64,000 nucleotides of DNA from Winogradskyella psychrotolerans RS-3 (GTDB lineage: Bacteria; Bacteroidota; Bacteroidia; Flavobacteriales; Flavobacteriaceae), in assembly GCF_000427335.1 (NCBI RefSeq), contig NZ_ATMR01000176.1, forward strand, positions 62,001 through 126,000. Reading direction: 5' to 3'. Shown one piece after another: positions 1-9,396 of this stretch. Position 1 is the first letter of the stretch. Each line of letters opens with the position of its first letter. The position numbers were made by a program, and so were the translations under genes. The notes beneath the pieces were generated by a model. The model made no database searches. It had not been told where the DNA came from and was given only the letters and a program-made list of their open reading frames with translations.

Positions 1-270
1 TACAGACTTAAAATCTTCGTCATTGTGGTAAGAGTCATCATTAACCTCCAAACTATAAGGACTAAAACGTAAGTTATCTTTATGCCAACGAACGGTACTA
101 ACCGCTTTTAATTTTTGTGGTATATTTAAAAACAACACATAAGGTTCTTCATTAGAAATGTCTTTTTTAGATTCATATAAAATGGAAAAAAGTATGCTTC
201 CTATAAAAAGACAACCTAAAATCCCAATAATAATTATACTATATTTAAAGGTCTTTGAAGTTAGAGCCAT
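1..270 (-). CDS. Membrane-anchored protein of unknown function (3' end beyond window)
   Basis: The reading frame runs leftward off the window edge, leaving 90 codons. Residues about 9-33 form one hydrophobic segment rich in Ile, Leu and Gly, which fits a signal anchor. A polar region with no recognised motif follows (it includes PYVLFLNIPQKLKAV), so the body probably lies outside the cytoplasm. The ATG overlaps the stop codon of the nitronate monooxygenase gene by one base (TAATG), which implies translational coupling and a shared transcript. I do not recognise the family. Confidence 0.7.
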   Translation of the reverse strand, partial: MALTSKTFKYSIIIIGILGCLFIGSILFSILYESKKDISNEEPYVLFLNIPQKLKAVSTVRWHKDNLRFSPYSLEVNDDSYHNDEDFKSV

Positions 271-1217
271 TAATTAACTAATTTCTCTACAATAGCTTTT
301 ACTGGAAGAATCTCTGTGGTATGCTCTATACTTGGGCCAGCTACCCAAACCGTTTTGTAAGTCGCTTTTTTCGCTGCTTTCTCTGTCGCTTTCATCCCTA
401 TTGAAAAACGAATCATTTTCACCCATTTTTTTAAGCTCTTGTTTTTATTTAAAAGATTTTCAATCCACGTCGCTTTTGTGCCTATTTTTTGAACATAAGG
501 TGTATTGATTACGGTACAAGGAGTGCCAGATATACGTTCTGTCATTATAATGTCTTTGGCACCATAATTTACACAAGCTTGTTTATAATCGTCCGTTACA
601 CCACCTTCTATTGATGCAATAAACGGACTACCAACGGAAACTCCTGCGGCACCATAGCTTAACATTTTATCGATGTCGGCTTTGCAGCCTACTCCACCTG
701 CAGAAATTACAGGAATTGATAATTCTTTATTTAATAAACTCGTTAATTCTTCTGGTGATAAATTTCCTCTGTGTCCACCAGCTTCATTATTAACAGCTAT
801 TGCAGCATCAGCGCCTAATTGTTCTACTTTTTTGGCAAATCTCAAATCGGTAACATCACAAAACACTTTTATACCTACAGCATGTGCTTGTTTAATTGTT
901 TCTTCAGGACTTCCTAAAGATGTAATTATAAAGTCACAACCTTCTTCGCAAATTACTTCTAATTGTCCTTTATATTTAACGTTAGATTTATTCACAATTA
1001 GATTAAATCCAAACGAACCACCTTCAACTTTATTAGCCTTAAGCGCTTTTAGAGCAGCTCTTAACTCGTCTAAAGTTCTGTAATTTAATGCTGGAATACA
1101 ACCTGCAATTCCCGCTTTCATAGCTTCTGTTACCATAGCAACATTAGAGACTAAAAACATTGGTGCTTGAATAATTGGGTGCTTAATATCGAGTAATTCA
1201 GTTAGTTTGGTTTGCAT
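270..1217 (-). CDS. NAD(P)H-dependent flavin oxidoreductase / nitronate monooxygenase
   Basis: A TIM-barrel FMN enzyme of the nitronate monooxygenase (2-nitropropane dioxygenase) family, which oxidises alkyl nitronates in the cytoplasm. At 315 residues it is of family length. Visible landmarks are IIQAPM at 15-20 near the start of the barrel, AGGHRG at 146-151 with the conserved active-site His149, and the phosphate-binding SAGGVG at 172-177. The family also includes enoyl-ACP reductases of the FabK type, so the physiological substrate is not certain. The gene has its own promoter-like word upstream and is coupled by a one-base overlap to the membrane-anchored protein downstream. Confidence 0.88.
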   Translation of the reverse strand: MQTKLTELLDIKHPIIQAPMFLVSNVAMVTEAMKAGIAGCIPALNYRTLDELRAALKALKANKVEGGSFGFNLIVNKSNVKYKGQLEVICEEGCDFIITSLGSPEETIKQAHAVGIKVFCDVTDLRFAKKVEQLGADAAIAVNNEAGGHRGNLSPEELTSLLNKELSIPVISAGGVGCKADIDKMLSYGAAGVSVGSPFIASIEGGVTDDYKQACVNYGAKDIIMTERISGTPCTVINTPYVQKIGTKATWIENLLNKNKSLKKWVKMIRFSIGMKATEKAAKKATYKTVWVAGPSIEHTTEILPVKAIVEKLVN

Positions 1218-1271
1218 AGTTTTTTGCTAATAAAATGAAAAACGTATTAATATAACTTGATTATATGATTA

Positions 1272-1279
1272 CAAATATA
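1272..1279 (-). promoter_or_regulatory. -7 promoter element of the nitronate monooxygenase gene
   Basis: On the minus strand this reads TATATTTG, a perfect match to the Bacteroidota -7 consensus TAnnTTTG, about 55 bases before the ATG. No clear -33 TTG is visible. A 16-base palindrome lies just upstream of it. Confidence 0.45.
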
Positions 1280-1288
1280 AAGTAATTT

Positions 1289-1304
1289 ATTATGCGTGCA
1301 TAAT
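1289..1304. promoter_or_regulatory. Palindromic candidate operator upstream of the nitronate monooxygenase gene
   Basis: Two perfect 7-base arms (ATTATGC / GCATAAT) are separated by GT. The palindrome sits directly upstream of the -7 word, inside the expected spacer toward -33, which is where a repressor site would block the polymerase. No regulator gene lies next to it in the window. Confidence 0.35.
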
Positions 1305-1420
1305 AGTTGATTGCGAATTATAAAAAAGAACTGACTATTATTAAGATAACAATAAAATTAGCGCTATAAATTACAAAATCACAATCTGGAAGTCATACTA
1401 TTAATTTACAAAGACTTGAA

Positions 1421-2650
1421 TTATTCTAAAAATCGATAATAGCCACACTTTAAATAGGCTCCTTCAGGGAATGCTATAGGGTGATCACTATCGTGTTTGG
1501 TTTTTAGTTCTGTTTCAAAAAGTCTTGATTGAGAATTTAAGACTTGAGAGTTTAAGTCGAAAAAAGCTTGCGCCAATACTCTAGAGGAACACGATGCTAA
1601 AACTAAAAGGCCGTTTTTAGCCGTAAGCTTCTCACCTAGTTCGGCTAGTTGCGCATATTTCTTTTTCGCTAAATCAATCTCAGATTGTTGCTTAGCAAAA
1701 CTTGGAGGATCGATTACTACAACATCAAAGGTTTTACCTTTTGCTATTAACGCTTTCATTTCTGCAAATGCATCACCTGAGATGGTTTTATGCTGACCTG
1801 TATAAGCATTTAACTTTCCATTTTCGCGAGCCATATCTAATGCTTGCTTACTTATATCTAAACTTGTAACATCGGTTGCACCCTTTGCTAAAGCGTGAAC
1901 TGAAAATCCACCAGCATAAGAAAACACATCTAAAACTGATTTGCCTTTGCTTAATTCGCCTACTCGTCTTCTATTATCTCTATGATCTAAAAAATAGCCT
2001 GTTTTATGACCTTTTATAACGTTGGCAGAAAAATTGACACCATGCTCTACAAATTTCACGACTTCATTATCTAACGTACCGTAAATGACTTCTCCATCTT
2101 TTAAAGCATGTTTATCACTATGTTGTAAACTTCTACTTAAACGCATTACCATGGTTTCAGCCTTTGAAATTTGTTGTAAACTCTCTAGAATAGGTTTTAA
2201 ATAAGGCAACCATATTTCAGAATATACTTTTACAACTAATACGGAATCATAAACATCAGCAATTAACCCAGGGAAACCATCATTTTCACCAAATAATAAG
2301 CGATAACTATTGGTGTTGGTTAGAAGTAATTCTGAACGTTTCTTAAAAGCCAATACAATTTTATGATGAAAAAAAGCAGCATTAACCTCAACTTTAATGT
2401 CAGCATTGTGGATAATTTTAATACGGATTGGAGAATCAGCATCATATAACCCTAAACCAACGACTTTGTTTTTATTCTTGCTAAAAATTATGGCTAAATC
2501 ACCTGTTTCTGCTTCATCGTTTATTTTTACAATACTATTAGAAAACACCCAAGGATGTCCTTTTACAACGAATTGTTCTCCTTTAGCATTGAGTTTTACA
2601 GCTAATCGTTTAGGTACGTAATTAGAATGTATGTAATCTGAAAAAGACAT
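1421..2650 (-). CDS. rlmI: Class I SAM-dependent rRNA methyltransferase, RlmI-like
   Basis: A 23S rRNA (cytosine-C5) methyltransferase of the RlmI/YccW type. The N-terminal about 90 residues form a PUA RNA-binding domain (KGHPWVFSNSI at 30-40). The catalytic Rossmann domain shows the GYFLDHRDNR signature at 218-227, motif I DVFSYAGGFS at 241-250, motif IV VIDPPSFAK at 312-320 and the catalytic cysteine motif SCSS at 353-356. The length of 409 residues is close to the usual 390-400. The N-terminus carries about 14 extra residues before the PUA core, so the true start could be slightly downstream. It stands alone between the dnaK terminator and the convergent end of its leftward neighbour. Confidence 0.9.
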   Translation of the reverse strand: MSFSDYIHSNYVPKRLAVKLNAKGEQFVVKGHPWVFSNSIVKINDEAETGDLAIIFSKNKNKVVGLGLYDADSPIRIKIIHNADIKVEVNAAFFHHKIVLAFKKRSELLLTNTNSYRLLFGENDGFPGLIADVYDSVLVVKVYSEIWLPYLKPILESLQQISKAETMVMRLSRSLQHSDKHALKDGEVIYGTLDNEVVKFVEHGVNFSANVIKGHKTGYFLDHRDNRRRVGELSKGKSVLDVFSYAGGFSVHALAKGATDVTSLDISKQALDMARENGKLNAYTGQHKTISGDAFAEMKALIAKGKTFDVVVIDPPSFAKQQSEIDLAKKKYAQLAELGEKLTAKNGLLVLASCSSRVLAQAFFDLNSQVLNSQSRLFETELKTKHDSDHPIAFPEGAYLKCGYYRFLE

Positions 2651-2667
2651 GTTTATATTTTTGGCTT

Positions 2668-2675
2668 CGAAAGTA
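2668..2675 (-). promoter_or_regulatory. Candidate -7 element of rlmI
   Basis: The minus strand reads TACTTTCG, one base off TAnnTTTG, 18 bases before the ATG. This would give a leader of about 12 bases. Confidence 0.35.
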
Positions 2676-2730
2676 CGAAACTAAATGACAATGTTTTTAA
2701 TGAGAACTCAGGAATCTGACATTTTAAAAC

Positions 2731-2765
2731 AAAAAAACGCAATCAAATTAATGATTGCGTTTTTT
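2731..2765 (-). terminator. Intrinsic terminator of dnaK
   Basis: A perfect stem of acgcaatca / tgattgcgt (arms 2737-2745 and 2752-2760) with a 6-base loop is flanked by A and T runs on both sides, so it can stop transcription in either direction. It lies about 100 bases after the dnaK stop. Confidence 0.85.
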
Positions 2766-2865
2766 ACTCTATAATATTAGTCTTTAGCTTCTTCAAGCTT
2801 CTGACTTTAATTTTTGTTGAGATCCCAAAACAACTTTTGCAAAAAAGCGAAAGTTGGTTCTCTGC

Positions 2866-4779
2866 TTACTTAACTTCTTCGAAGTCTACATCTTCAACAT
2901 CACTACTATCATCAGCAGCTTGTCCTTTTGCACCTGCACCTGCGTCAGTTGGTCCACCTTCTGGTGCTCCACCTTCTGCTTGTGCTTTATACATTTCTTC
3001 ACTTGCTACTTTCCATGCTTCGTTGATTTTATCTAAAGCTGGAGTGATCACTGCGATATCTTTTGTTTCGTATGCTGTTTTCAATTCTTCAAGCGCTGAT
3101 TCAATTGGTGCTTTTTTATCATCAGATAATTTATCACCGAATTCTTTCAACTGACTTTCTGTTTGAAAAATCATTGCATCCGCTTCATTCAATTTATCAG
3201 CAGTTTCTTTTGCTTTCGCATCAGATTCAGCATTTGCCTCTGCATCAGCTTTCATCTTTTGAATTTCCTCTTCTGTTAATCCAGATGACGCTTCAATTCT
3301 GATATCTTGAGTTTTGTTTGTTGCTTTATCTGTAGCAGATACTTTAATGATACCATTGGCATCAATATCAAACGTTACTTCAATCTGAGGTGTTCCTCTT
3401 CTTGATGGTGGAATTCCGTCTAAGTGGAAACGACCAATCGTTTTGTTATCTGCTGCCATTGGACGTTCACCTTGTAATACGTGAATTTCTACTGATGGCT
3501 GATTGTCTGCTGCTGTTGAGAATACTTGCGATTTCTTAGTAGGAATCGTAGTGTTAGACTCAATTAACTTTGTCATTACATTACCCATAGTTTCAATACC
3601 TAATGATAATGGAGTAACGTCTAATAAAAGAACATCCTTTACATCACCAGATAAAACACCACCTTGGATCGCTGCACCTAAAGATACAACCTCATCAGGG
3701 TTAACACCTTTACTTGGAGCTTTTCCGAAGAACGTTTCAACTGCATTTACAACCGCAGGAATACGTGTAGAACCACCAACTAAAATAACTTGGTCAATAT
3801 CGGATTTTGATAAACCTGCTGCTTTTAAAGCAGAAGCACATGGCTCAATAGTACGTTTGATTAAATCGTCAATTAACTGCTCAAATTTAGAACGTGTTAA
3901 CGTACGTACTAAGTGTTTTGGTCCACTAGCTGTAGCTGTAACGTAAGGTAAGTTGATTTCTGTTTGTGCAGAAGAAGATAATTCAATCTTCGCTTTTTCA
4001 GCTGCTTCTTTTAAACGTTGTAAAGCCATTGGGTCTTTACGTAAATCCATAGACTCGTCAGCGATAAACTCTTCAGCTAACCAATCGATAATACGTTGAT
4101 CAACATCATCACCACCTAAGTGTGTATCACCATCTGTAGATAATACTTCAAATACACCATCACCTAATTCTAAAATAGATACATCATGTGTTCCACCACC
4201 AAAATCAAATACTACGATTTTTTGGTCTACACCTTTTTTGTCCATTCCGTATGCTAATGCTGCAGCTGTTGGTTCGTTGATAATTCTACGAACTTTAAGA
4301 CCTGCAATCTCACCAGCTTCCTTTGTAGCCTGACGTTGTGCATCGTTAAAATATGCTGGTACTGTAATTACAGCTTCTGTAACATCAGTTCCTAAATAAT
4401 CTTCAGCAGTTTTCTTCATTTTCTGAAGCACCATTGCAGATAATTCTTGAGGTGTATATAAACGACCATCGATATCTACTCTTGGAGTATCGTTGTCACC
4501 TTTTACCACTTTATATGGTACACGCTCTGCTTCTTTTTTAGATTCAGAATACTTATTACCCATAAAACGCTTAATAGAATAAACCGTTTTTGTTGGGTTA
4601 GTAACTGCTTGTCTTTTTGCTGGATCTCCAACTTTAATTTCACCACCTTCTACGAAAGCGATAACAGAAGGTGTTGTTCTTTTACCTTCAGCGTTTGGGA
4701 TTACAACTGGCTCATTCCCTTCCATTACAGAAACACAAGAGTTGGTTGTACCTAAATCAATTCCAATAATCTTACTCAT
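2866..4779 (-). CDS. dnaK: Molecular chaperone DnaK (Hsp70)
   Basis: Cytoplasmic ATP-dependent chaperone that works with DnaJ and GrpE. At 637 residues it is full length. It begins with the ATPase phosphate-1 loop [11 protein letters not shown], contains the DFGGGTHD phosphate-2 region and the inter-domain linker region [16 protein letters not shown], then the beta substrate-binding domain and helical lid. The tail is rich in Gly, Ala and Pro and ends acidic ([10 protein letters not shown]), as DnaK tails do. Neither dnaJ nor grpE lies next to it, which is usual in Bacteroidota. The upstream gap holds two short palindromes but no CIRCE element. Confidence 0.98.
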   Translation of the reverse strand: MSKIIGIDLGTTNSCVSVMEGNEPVVIPNAEGKRTTPSVIAFVEGGEIKVGDPAKRQAVTNPTKTVYSIKRFMGNKYSESKKEAERVPYKVVKGDNDTPRVDIDGRLYTPQELSAMVLQKMKKTAEDYLGTDVTEAVITVPAYFNDAQRQATKEAGEIAGLKVRRIINEPTAAALAYGMDKKGVDQKIVVFDFGGGTHDVSILELGDGVFEVLSTDGDTHLGGDDVDQRIIDWLAEEFIADESMDLRKDPMALQRLKEAAEKAKIELSSSAQTEINLPYVTATASGPKHLVRTLTRSKFEQLIDDLIKRTIEPCASALKAAGLSKSDIDQVILVGGSTRIPAVVNAVETFFGKAPSKGVNPDEVVSLGAAIQGGVLSGDVKDVLLLDVTPLSLGIETMGNVMTKLIESNTTIPTKKSQVFSTAADNQPSVEIHVLQGERPMAADNKTIGRFHLDGIPPSRRGTPQIEVTFDIDANGIIKVSATDKATNKTQDIRIEASSGLTEEEIQKMKADAEANAESDAKAKETADKLNEADAMIFQTESQLKEFGDKLSDDKKAPIESALEELKTAYETKDIAVITPALDKINEAWKVASEEMYKAQAEGGAPEGGPTDAGAGAKGQAADDSSDVEDVDFEEVK

Positions 4780-4843
4780 AATAAATATATATGTTTTGTT
4801 GTGTTATAATTTTTTAGACTCGATAAGTATTAGTCAATGATTA

Positions 4844-4873
4844 TGCCATGGCAAAAAATATGACATGATGTCA
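4844..4873. promoter_or_regulatory. Two palindromes upstream of dnaK
   Basis: TGCCATGGCA (4844-4853) is a perfect 10-base palindrome. TGACATGATGTCA (4861-4873) has 6-base arms around one base. They lie 65-94 bases before the dnaK start, where a stress regulator or alternative sigma factor could act. I recognise neither as a known heat-shock operator. The rest of the 249-base gap before the next gene shows nothing clear. Confidence 0.3.
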
Positions 4874-5028
4874 CTTTAATAAATGGTTATCAGTTACAAT
4901 GTCTCATAATACTTAAAAAATCTAGGGATAACATTCATAATAGTTTCTTCATCCTATCATAATACTGAGTATATAATAAAGAAACCTACGCTTGATAACT
5001 TTACAAGAACTAAAAACAACCAAAAATT

Positions 5029-8000
5029 ATGAAACACATTTTACAATTATTTTTTATCTTTTTTACATGTATTGCTAGTGCTCAACTGAATACTGGCGAC
5101 ATGGCATTTACGGCTTTTCATGCCAATGATGATGACGATTTTGCTATGGTGACATTCGTTGACATACCAGCAAACAGTAGTATTTATTTTTCTGACAAAG
5201 AATGGACAGGCACCGCTTTTAATTCTGGTGAAGCTAATTATGAATGGCAAACAGGTACTGATATCATTACTGCTGGCTCAATTATTACCTTTTATACTAT
5301 TAGTGCAACACCAAGCGTATCTCAAGGAACTATTGTTGGTTCTCCTGGAGGTATTTCTGCTTCATCGGAAGCTATCTTTGTATATCAAGGTACCGATATA
5401 GATACACCTATTACATTTATTACTGCTGTAGCAAATTCATCTTCTGCTTACGATGATGGTGTTGGCACTGGCTTAACTGGTACCGGACTCACAGAAGGCT
5501 CTACTGCCATAACATATGCTAACGGAACTTCATTAGCCCTTTACAATGGACCAAGAACCGGTTACACTGCTAATGGATATAGTGTTGCTTTAAATAATAT
5601 GAGTAACTATAATTTTGAAGAGGCTGCTAGTTTACCTTTTAACACGACGCCGTTTGTAATCTCGACGACAGACACCAATCCTCCAAGTGTTGCTAACGTT
5701 TACTCAATAGACCAAACGACTGTAGAAATTATCTTTACAGAAGACGTAACTCAGGCTACAGCAGAAGCAATGGCTAATTATACTTTCAGTCCTGCATTAA
5801 GTGTGTCTTCAGTTGTTTATGACAATGTTACGCTAACAGCAACTGTGACACATTCAGGTTTAACTGAAGGTTTAGCTTATAATGTTACTATTAATAATCT
5901 TGAAGATGTATTTTCCAACACACAAACTACGGCTTATGTGAGTGACGATTTTTATTATAATGCATTAACTTCTGGTTTAATCATTACTGAAATCATGTAT
6001 AATGCTCCTTCTGACGACTCTGATGCTTTAGAGTTTATAGAAATCTATAATAACAGTACAGCTTCTATTGATTTAGGTGGCATAACAGTTAACGATGAAG
6101 GTAATTTCAGTTTTACATTTCCTGAAATGTCAGTTGCTGCTAGTGAGATCGTATTGTTAGCTACTGACAAAATCACTGCTGATGCTTTTTATGGTGTGAC
6201 GTTCTTAGACATGCCACAAGCTATTTCTAACGCCTTAGGAAATGGTGGTGAATTACTTGAAATTAAAAATTCTAATGGAGATGTCATATCTCAAGTAGAA
6301 TATAGCGACGATGCTCCTTGGCCAACTTCTGCTGATGGCGACGGCCCTTCTTTAGAGTTATTAAATCCCGATGCGGACTTTAATGAAGGAACCAATTGGG
6401 CAGCTGCCACAAATTTAGTCGGTCAATCTATAGGGGACAATGTATTCGCTTCTCCTGGAAGCTATACTCCTGTGACTACTGTAACACCTCAAATTAGTTT
6501 TACTCAAAGTACGTATAGTATTAGTGAGGATGGAGTTTCTATTGATATCTCAATTGAATTATCTGGACCTACATCAGAAATTGTTTCTGTTGATATTAGT
6601 TTAGTCACTGAATTACTTACAGCTACTGAAACTGATGATTTCACTTTTGTAAACCAAACCATTAGTTTTCCTGCAAATTCAACAGAAGCTATTACACTTA
6701 CTATTCCTGTTACAGATGATATACTTGCCGAAATGGATGAACTTTTTATTTTAAAGCTTTCAAATCCTAATAATGGAACGCTTGGCGCTTATGAAACTGT
6801 TGGTATTTATATTTTAGATAATGACACTACGGTTCCTGTTGCAACTGATTTACTAAATATTGAATATGTCACCAGTTATTTAGTAGATGCTGATGGATCT
6901 GCAGAAATTGTAGCGCATGACCCTGTTTCAGAACGTTTATTTGTATTGAACTCAACAGGACAAAAATTAGAGATTATAGATTTTACGGATATCAATGCTA
7001 TATCTACTATTAGTACTATTGATTTATCTACTTATGGTGATCCAACAAGTGTTGCTTATATGAATAATATAGTCGCTCTTGGTATTTCAAAAGGGCCTTT
7101 AGAAGATGGTGTGGTTATTTTTTGTGATATTGATGGCACAATTACTTCTACTGTGACCGCAGGAAATCTTCCAGATATGGTTGGATTTACTCCAGATGGG
7201 ATAAAACTTTTAGTCGCTAATGAAGGGCAACCAAATGATGATTATTCTGTAGATCCTGAAGGTAGTATTTCTGTTATTGATGTTACAGGTGGATTGGGTA
7301 ATATTTCTCAAACTAACGTTACGCAAATAAACTTTAATTCTTTTGATACCCAAATTGAAACATTAAAAACTAATGGTGTTAGAATCTTTGGACCAAATGC
7401 TTCAGTGTCTCAAGATTTAGAACCAGAATACATTACATTCTCTGATGATTCTCAAACGGCTTATGTAACGCTTCAAGAAAACAATGCCGTTGGAGTTATT
7501 GATTTAGCAACAAACACAATTACCGCTATTCTTCCTTTAGGCTTAAAAGATCATGCTTTAGCAGGAAATACATTGGACACATCAGATAAAACAGATTTTG
7601 TATTCTTATCTAATTGGCCAGTAAAAGGGATGTACATGCCAGATGCTATGGCCTCTTATGAAGTTGCAGGAACGACTTATTTAGTAACCGCAAATGAAGG
7701 TGACGCTAGAGAGTATGATACTTTTGAAGAAGAAGTGAATGTGAGTGATTTAAACTTAGATCCAATTGTATTTCCGAACGCGGAATTCTTACAACTAGAA
7801 AGCAACTTAGGTCGTTTAACCGCTACAAATGCCAATGGCGATTTAGATAATGATGGAGATTTTGATGAAATTCATGTGTTTGGTTCTCGTTCTTTTAGCA
7901 TTTGGAATGCAACTACAGGTGCTTTAGTTTATGATAGCGCTGATGATTTTGAACGCATCACAGCAAACGATCCTGTTTACGGATCACTTTTCAACGTAAG

Positions 8001-8568
8001 CAATAGCAATAATAACTTTAAAAACAGAAGTGACAATAAAGGTCCTGAGCCAGAAGGTGTCACGGTCACAGAAATTGATGGTCAATTTTATGCGTTTATA
8101 ACTTTAGAACGTGTTGGTGGGTTTATGACTTATAATATTACCGACCCAGCAAATCCGGTATTTGAAAAATACATGAATAATAGAGATTTAGGCGACGATG
8201 AAGGTGGTGATTTAGCACCAGAAGGTATTATTTATGTGACGCCAGAAAACAGTCCTAATGATACAGGTTTAGTAATTATGGCTAATGAAGTCAGTTCTAC
8301 ATTAAGTTTCTATGCGCTTAATGCCACAGCCTTAAGTACATATGAATTTACGTTGCAATCTGAATCCTTAAAAATGTATCCTAATCCTTCAAAATCGAAT
8401 CAAATGGTATATTTTAATAAAACGGTTTCAGTGACTTTATTTGATCTTCAAGGTCGTGAAATAGCATCTGAGGAAAATACAATGGATTTCAAACTACCAA
8501 GCTTAACTTCTGGCACTTATATTTTGAAAACAAAAAATGGAGAAAGCTTCAAGCTTTTAATTAAATAA
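5029..8568 (+). CDS. T9SS-exported multidomain protein (lamin-tail, Calx-beta, choice-of-anchor I)
   Basis: A 1179-residue exported protein. A signal peptide (about 1-18) is followed by an N-terminal beta domain with a DDDDF acidic patch (about 20-210), an Ig-like domain (215-310), a lamin-tail domain starting LIITEIMYNAPS (315-470), a Calx-beta domain (about 487-600), a long beta-propeller of the choice-of-anchor I / esterase-like type (610-1100, with NEGDAREYDTF and ITLERVGGFM), and a type A T9SS sorting domain (LKMYPNPS, about 1107-1179). The protein should cross the outer membrane by the type IX system and stay on the surface or be released. The propeller resembles calcium-dependent phosphoesterase-associated proteins, but I see no decisive catalytic set. 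It is monocistronic, with a strong terminator. Confidence 0.88.
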   Translation: MKHILQLFFIFFTCIASAQLNTGDMAFTAFHANDDDDFAMVTFVDIPANSSIYFSDKEWTGTAFNSGEANYEWQTGTDIITAGSIITFYTISATPSVSQGTIVGSPGGISASSEAIFVYQGTDIDTPITFITAVANSSSAYDDGVGTGLTGTGLTEGSTAITYANGTSLALYNGPRTGYTANGYSVALNNMSNYNFEEAASLPFNTTPFVISTTDTNPPSVANVYSIDQTTVEIIFTEDVTQATAEAMANYTFSPALSVSSVVYDNVTLTATVTHSGLTEGLAYNVTINNLEDVFSNTQTTAYVSDDFYYNALTSGLIITEIMYNAPSDDSDALEFIEIYNNSTASIDLGGITVNDEGNFSFTFPEMSVAASEIVLLATDKITADAFYGVTFLDMPQAISNALGNGGELLEIKNSNGDVISQVEYSDDAPWPTSADGDGPSLELLNPDADFNEGTNWAAATNLVGQSIGDNVFASPGSYTPVTTVTPQISFTQSTYSISEDGVSIDISIELSGPTSEIVSVDISLVTELLTATETDDFTFVNQTISFPANSTEAITLTIPVTDDILAEMDELFILKLSNPNNGTLGAYETVGIYILDNDTTVPVATDLLNIEYVTSYLVDADGSAEIVAHDPVSERLFVLNSTGQKLEIIDFTDINAISTISTIDLSTYGDPTSVAYMNNIVALGISKGPLEDGVVIFCDIDGTITSTVTAGNLPDMVGFTPDGIKLLVANEGQPNDDYSVDPEGSISVIDVTGGLGNISQTNVTQINFNSFDTQIETLKTNGVRIFGPNASVSQDLEPEYITFSDDSQTAYVTLQENNAVGVIDLATNTITAILPLGLKDHALAGNTLDTSDKTDFVFLSNWPVKGMYMPDAMASYEVAGTTYLVTANEGDAREYDTFEEEVNVSDLNLDPIVFPNAEFLQLESNLGRLTATNANGDLDNDGDFDEIHVFGSRSFSIWNATTGALVYDSADDFERITANDPVYGSLFNVSNSNNNFKNRSDNKGPEPEGVTVTEIDGQFYAFITLERVGGFMTYNITDPANPVFEKYMNNRDLGDDEGGDLAPEGIIYVTPENSPNDTGLVIMANEVSSTLSFYALNATALSTYEFTLQSESLKMYPNPSKSNQMVYFNKTVSVTLFDLQGREIASEENTMDFKLPSLTSGTYILKTKNGESFKLLIK

Positions 8569-8588
8569 ATCTGCTAATTTATGTCCAT

Positions 8589-8620
8589 GAAAAGCACCTT
8601 CAATTGAAGGTGCTTTTTTT
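8589..8620 (+). terminator. Intrinsic terminator after the choice-of-anchor I protein
   Basis: Stem aaaagcaccttc / gaaggtgctttt with a 4-base centre, ending in a run of T. Confidence 0.88.
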
Positions 8621-8736
8621 GTTGTAATAATTTAGTCATTTATCATTTAGAAGTTAAATCTTAATAATATCTAAAAGGGCATGTTGTTTGATAACAAATA
8701 GCAATACATTAGTAATTAATTAAATTTTATATCATC

Positions 8737-9273
8737 ATGAAAAAAATAACCTCTTTATTATTTGCACTTACTTTTTTATTAACCTCTTGTACTGGCGACC
8801 AAGGTCCTCCTGGTTTTGATGGTGCACCAGGTATACCAGCAGATGAATATGCTGCTCAGTCATTTGAGGTATCGCCAATTAATTTTCAATACGATAACGA
8901 TACGGGTTTACAGGAAGCTATTGTAGCTTTGCCTTATGATATACTAGACAGCGATGTCGTTTTAGTTTATAGATTAGATGAAGTAGTAACTATTGATGGA
9001 CAAGACACTGATGCATGGTCGCCGCTTCCTCAGAACTTCTTTCTTAACGACACTGATATAATTCAATACGTATTTAATCATACTTTTGCTGATGTTAAAT
9101 TGTTAATAGATGGAAACTTTAATCTTTCAACTTTAGATGCTGGTTTTACTCAAAACCAAGTTTTTAGAATCGTTATTTTACCTGCAGATCCTGTTAATAG
9201 CCTTGATATTGATTTTACAAACTTAGACAGTGTCATAGAAGCATTTCATATAACAGAGTTTGAAACACTATAA
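8737..9273 (+). CDS. Lipoprotein with collagen-like triplets
   Basis: A 178-residue exported lipoprotein. The N-terminus is a type II signal peptide with lipobox LTSC and Cys18 as the lipidation site. Right after it come Gly-X-Y triplets (GDQGPPGFDGAPG), a short collagen-like spacer seen in many small Bacteroidota lipoproteins. The remaining about 140 residues look like one beta-rich domain with no recognised motif and no catalytic signature. The gene stands alone between two terminators. Its function is unknown; the location should be periplasmic or outer membrane. Confidence 0.78.
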   Translation: MKKITSLLFALTFLLTSCTGDQGPPGFDGAPGIPADEYAAQSFEVSPINFQYDNDTGLQEAIVALPYDILDSDVVLVYRLDEVVTIDGQDTDAWSPLPQNFFLNDTDIIQYVFNHTFADVKLLIDGNFNLSTLDAGFTQNQVFRIVILPADPVNSLDIDFTNLDSVIEAFHITEFETL

Positions 9274-9295
9274 ACTTACTTTCAAAGAAAAACAC

Positions 9296-9327
9296 AAAGC
9301 CTGAAGATTCAATTTTCAGGCTTTTTT
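9296..9327 (+). terminator. Intrinsic terminator after the collagen-like lipoprotein
   Basis: Stem aaagcctgaa / ttcaggcttt (9296-9305, 9315-9324) followed by a T run. Confidence 0.85.
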
Positions 9328-9363
9328 ATTTCGGAAATTGCCACCATTGAATTAACATCTACC

Positions 9364-9371
9364 TATATTTG
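9364..9371 (+). promoter_or_regulatory. -7 promoter element of the serine dehydratase gene
   Basis: TATATTTG, a perfect TAnnTTTG word, 26 bases before the ATG. No good -33 element was found at standard spacing. Confidence 0.5.
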
Positions 9372-9396
9372 TAATATAATTAAAACGATTTCGTAG

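Noticed and set aside
2397-3946. Long plus-strand frames opposite rlmI and dnaK
   Set aside because: They are antisense shadows of strongly conserved genes and give Ser/Ala-rich strings without homology patterns.
4780-5028. CIRCE (HrcA) operator upstream of dnaK
   Set aside because: No TTAGCACTC / GAGTGCTAA inverted repeat is present in the gap.
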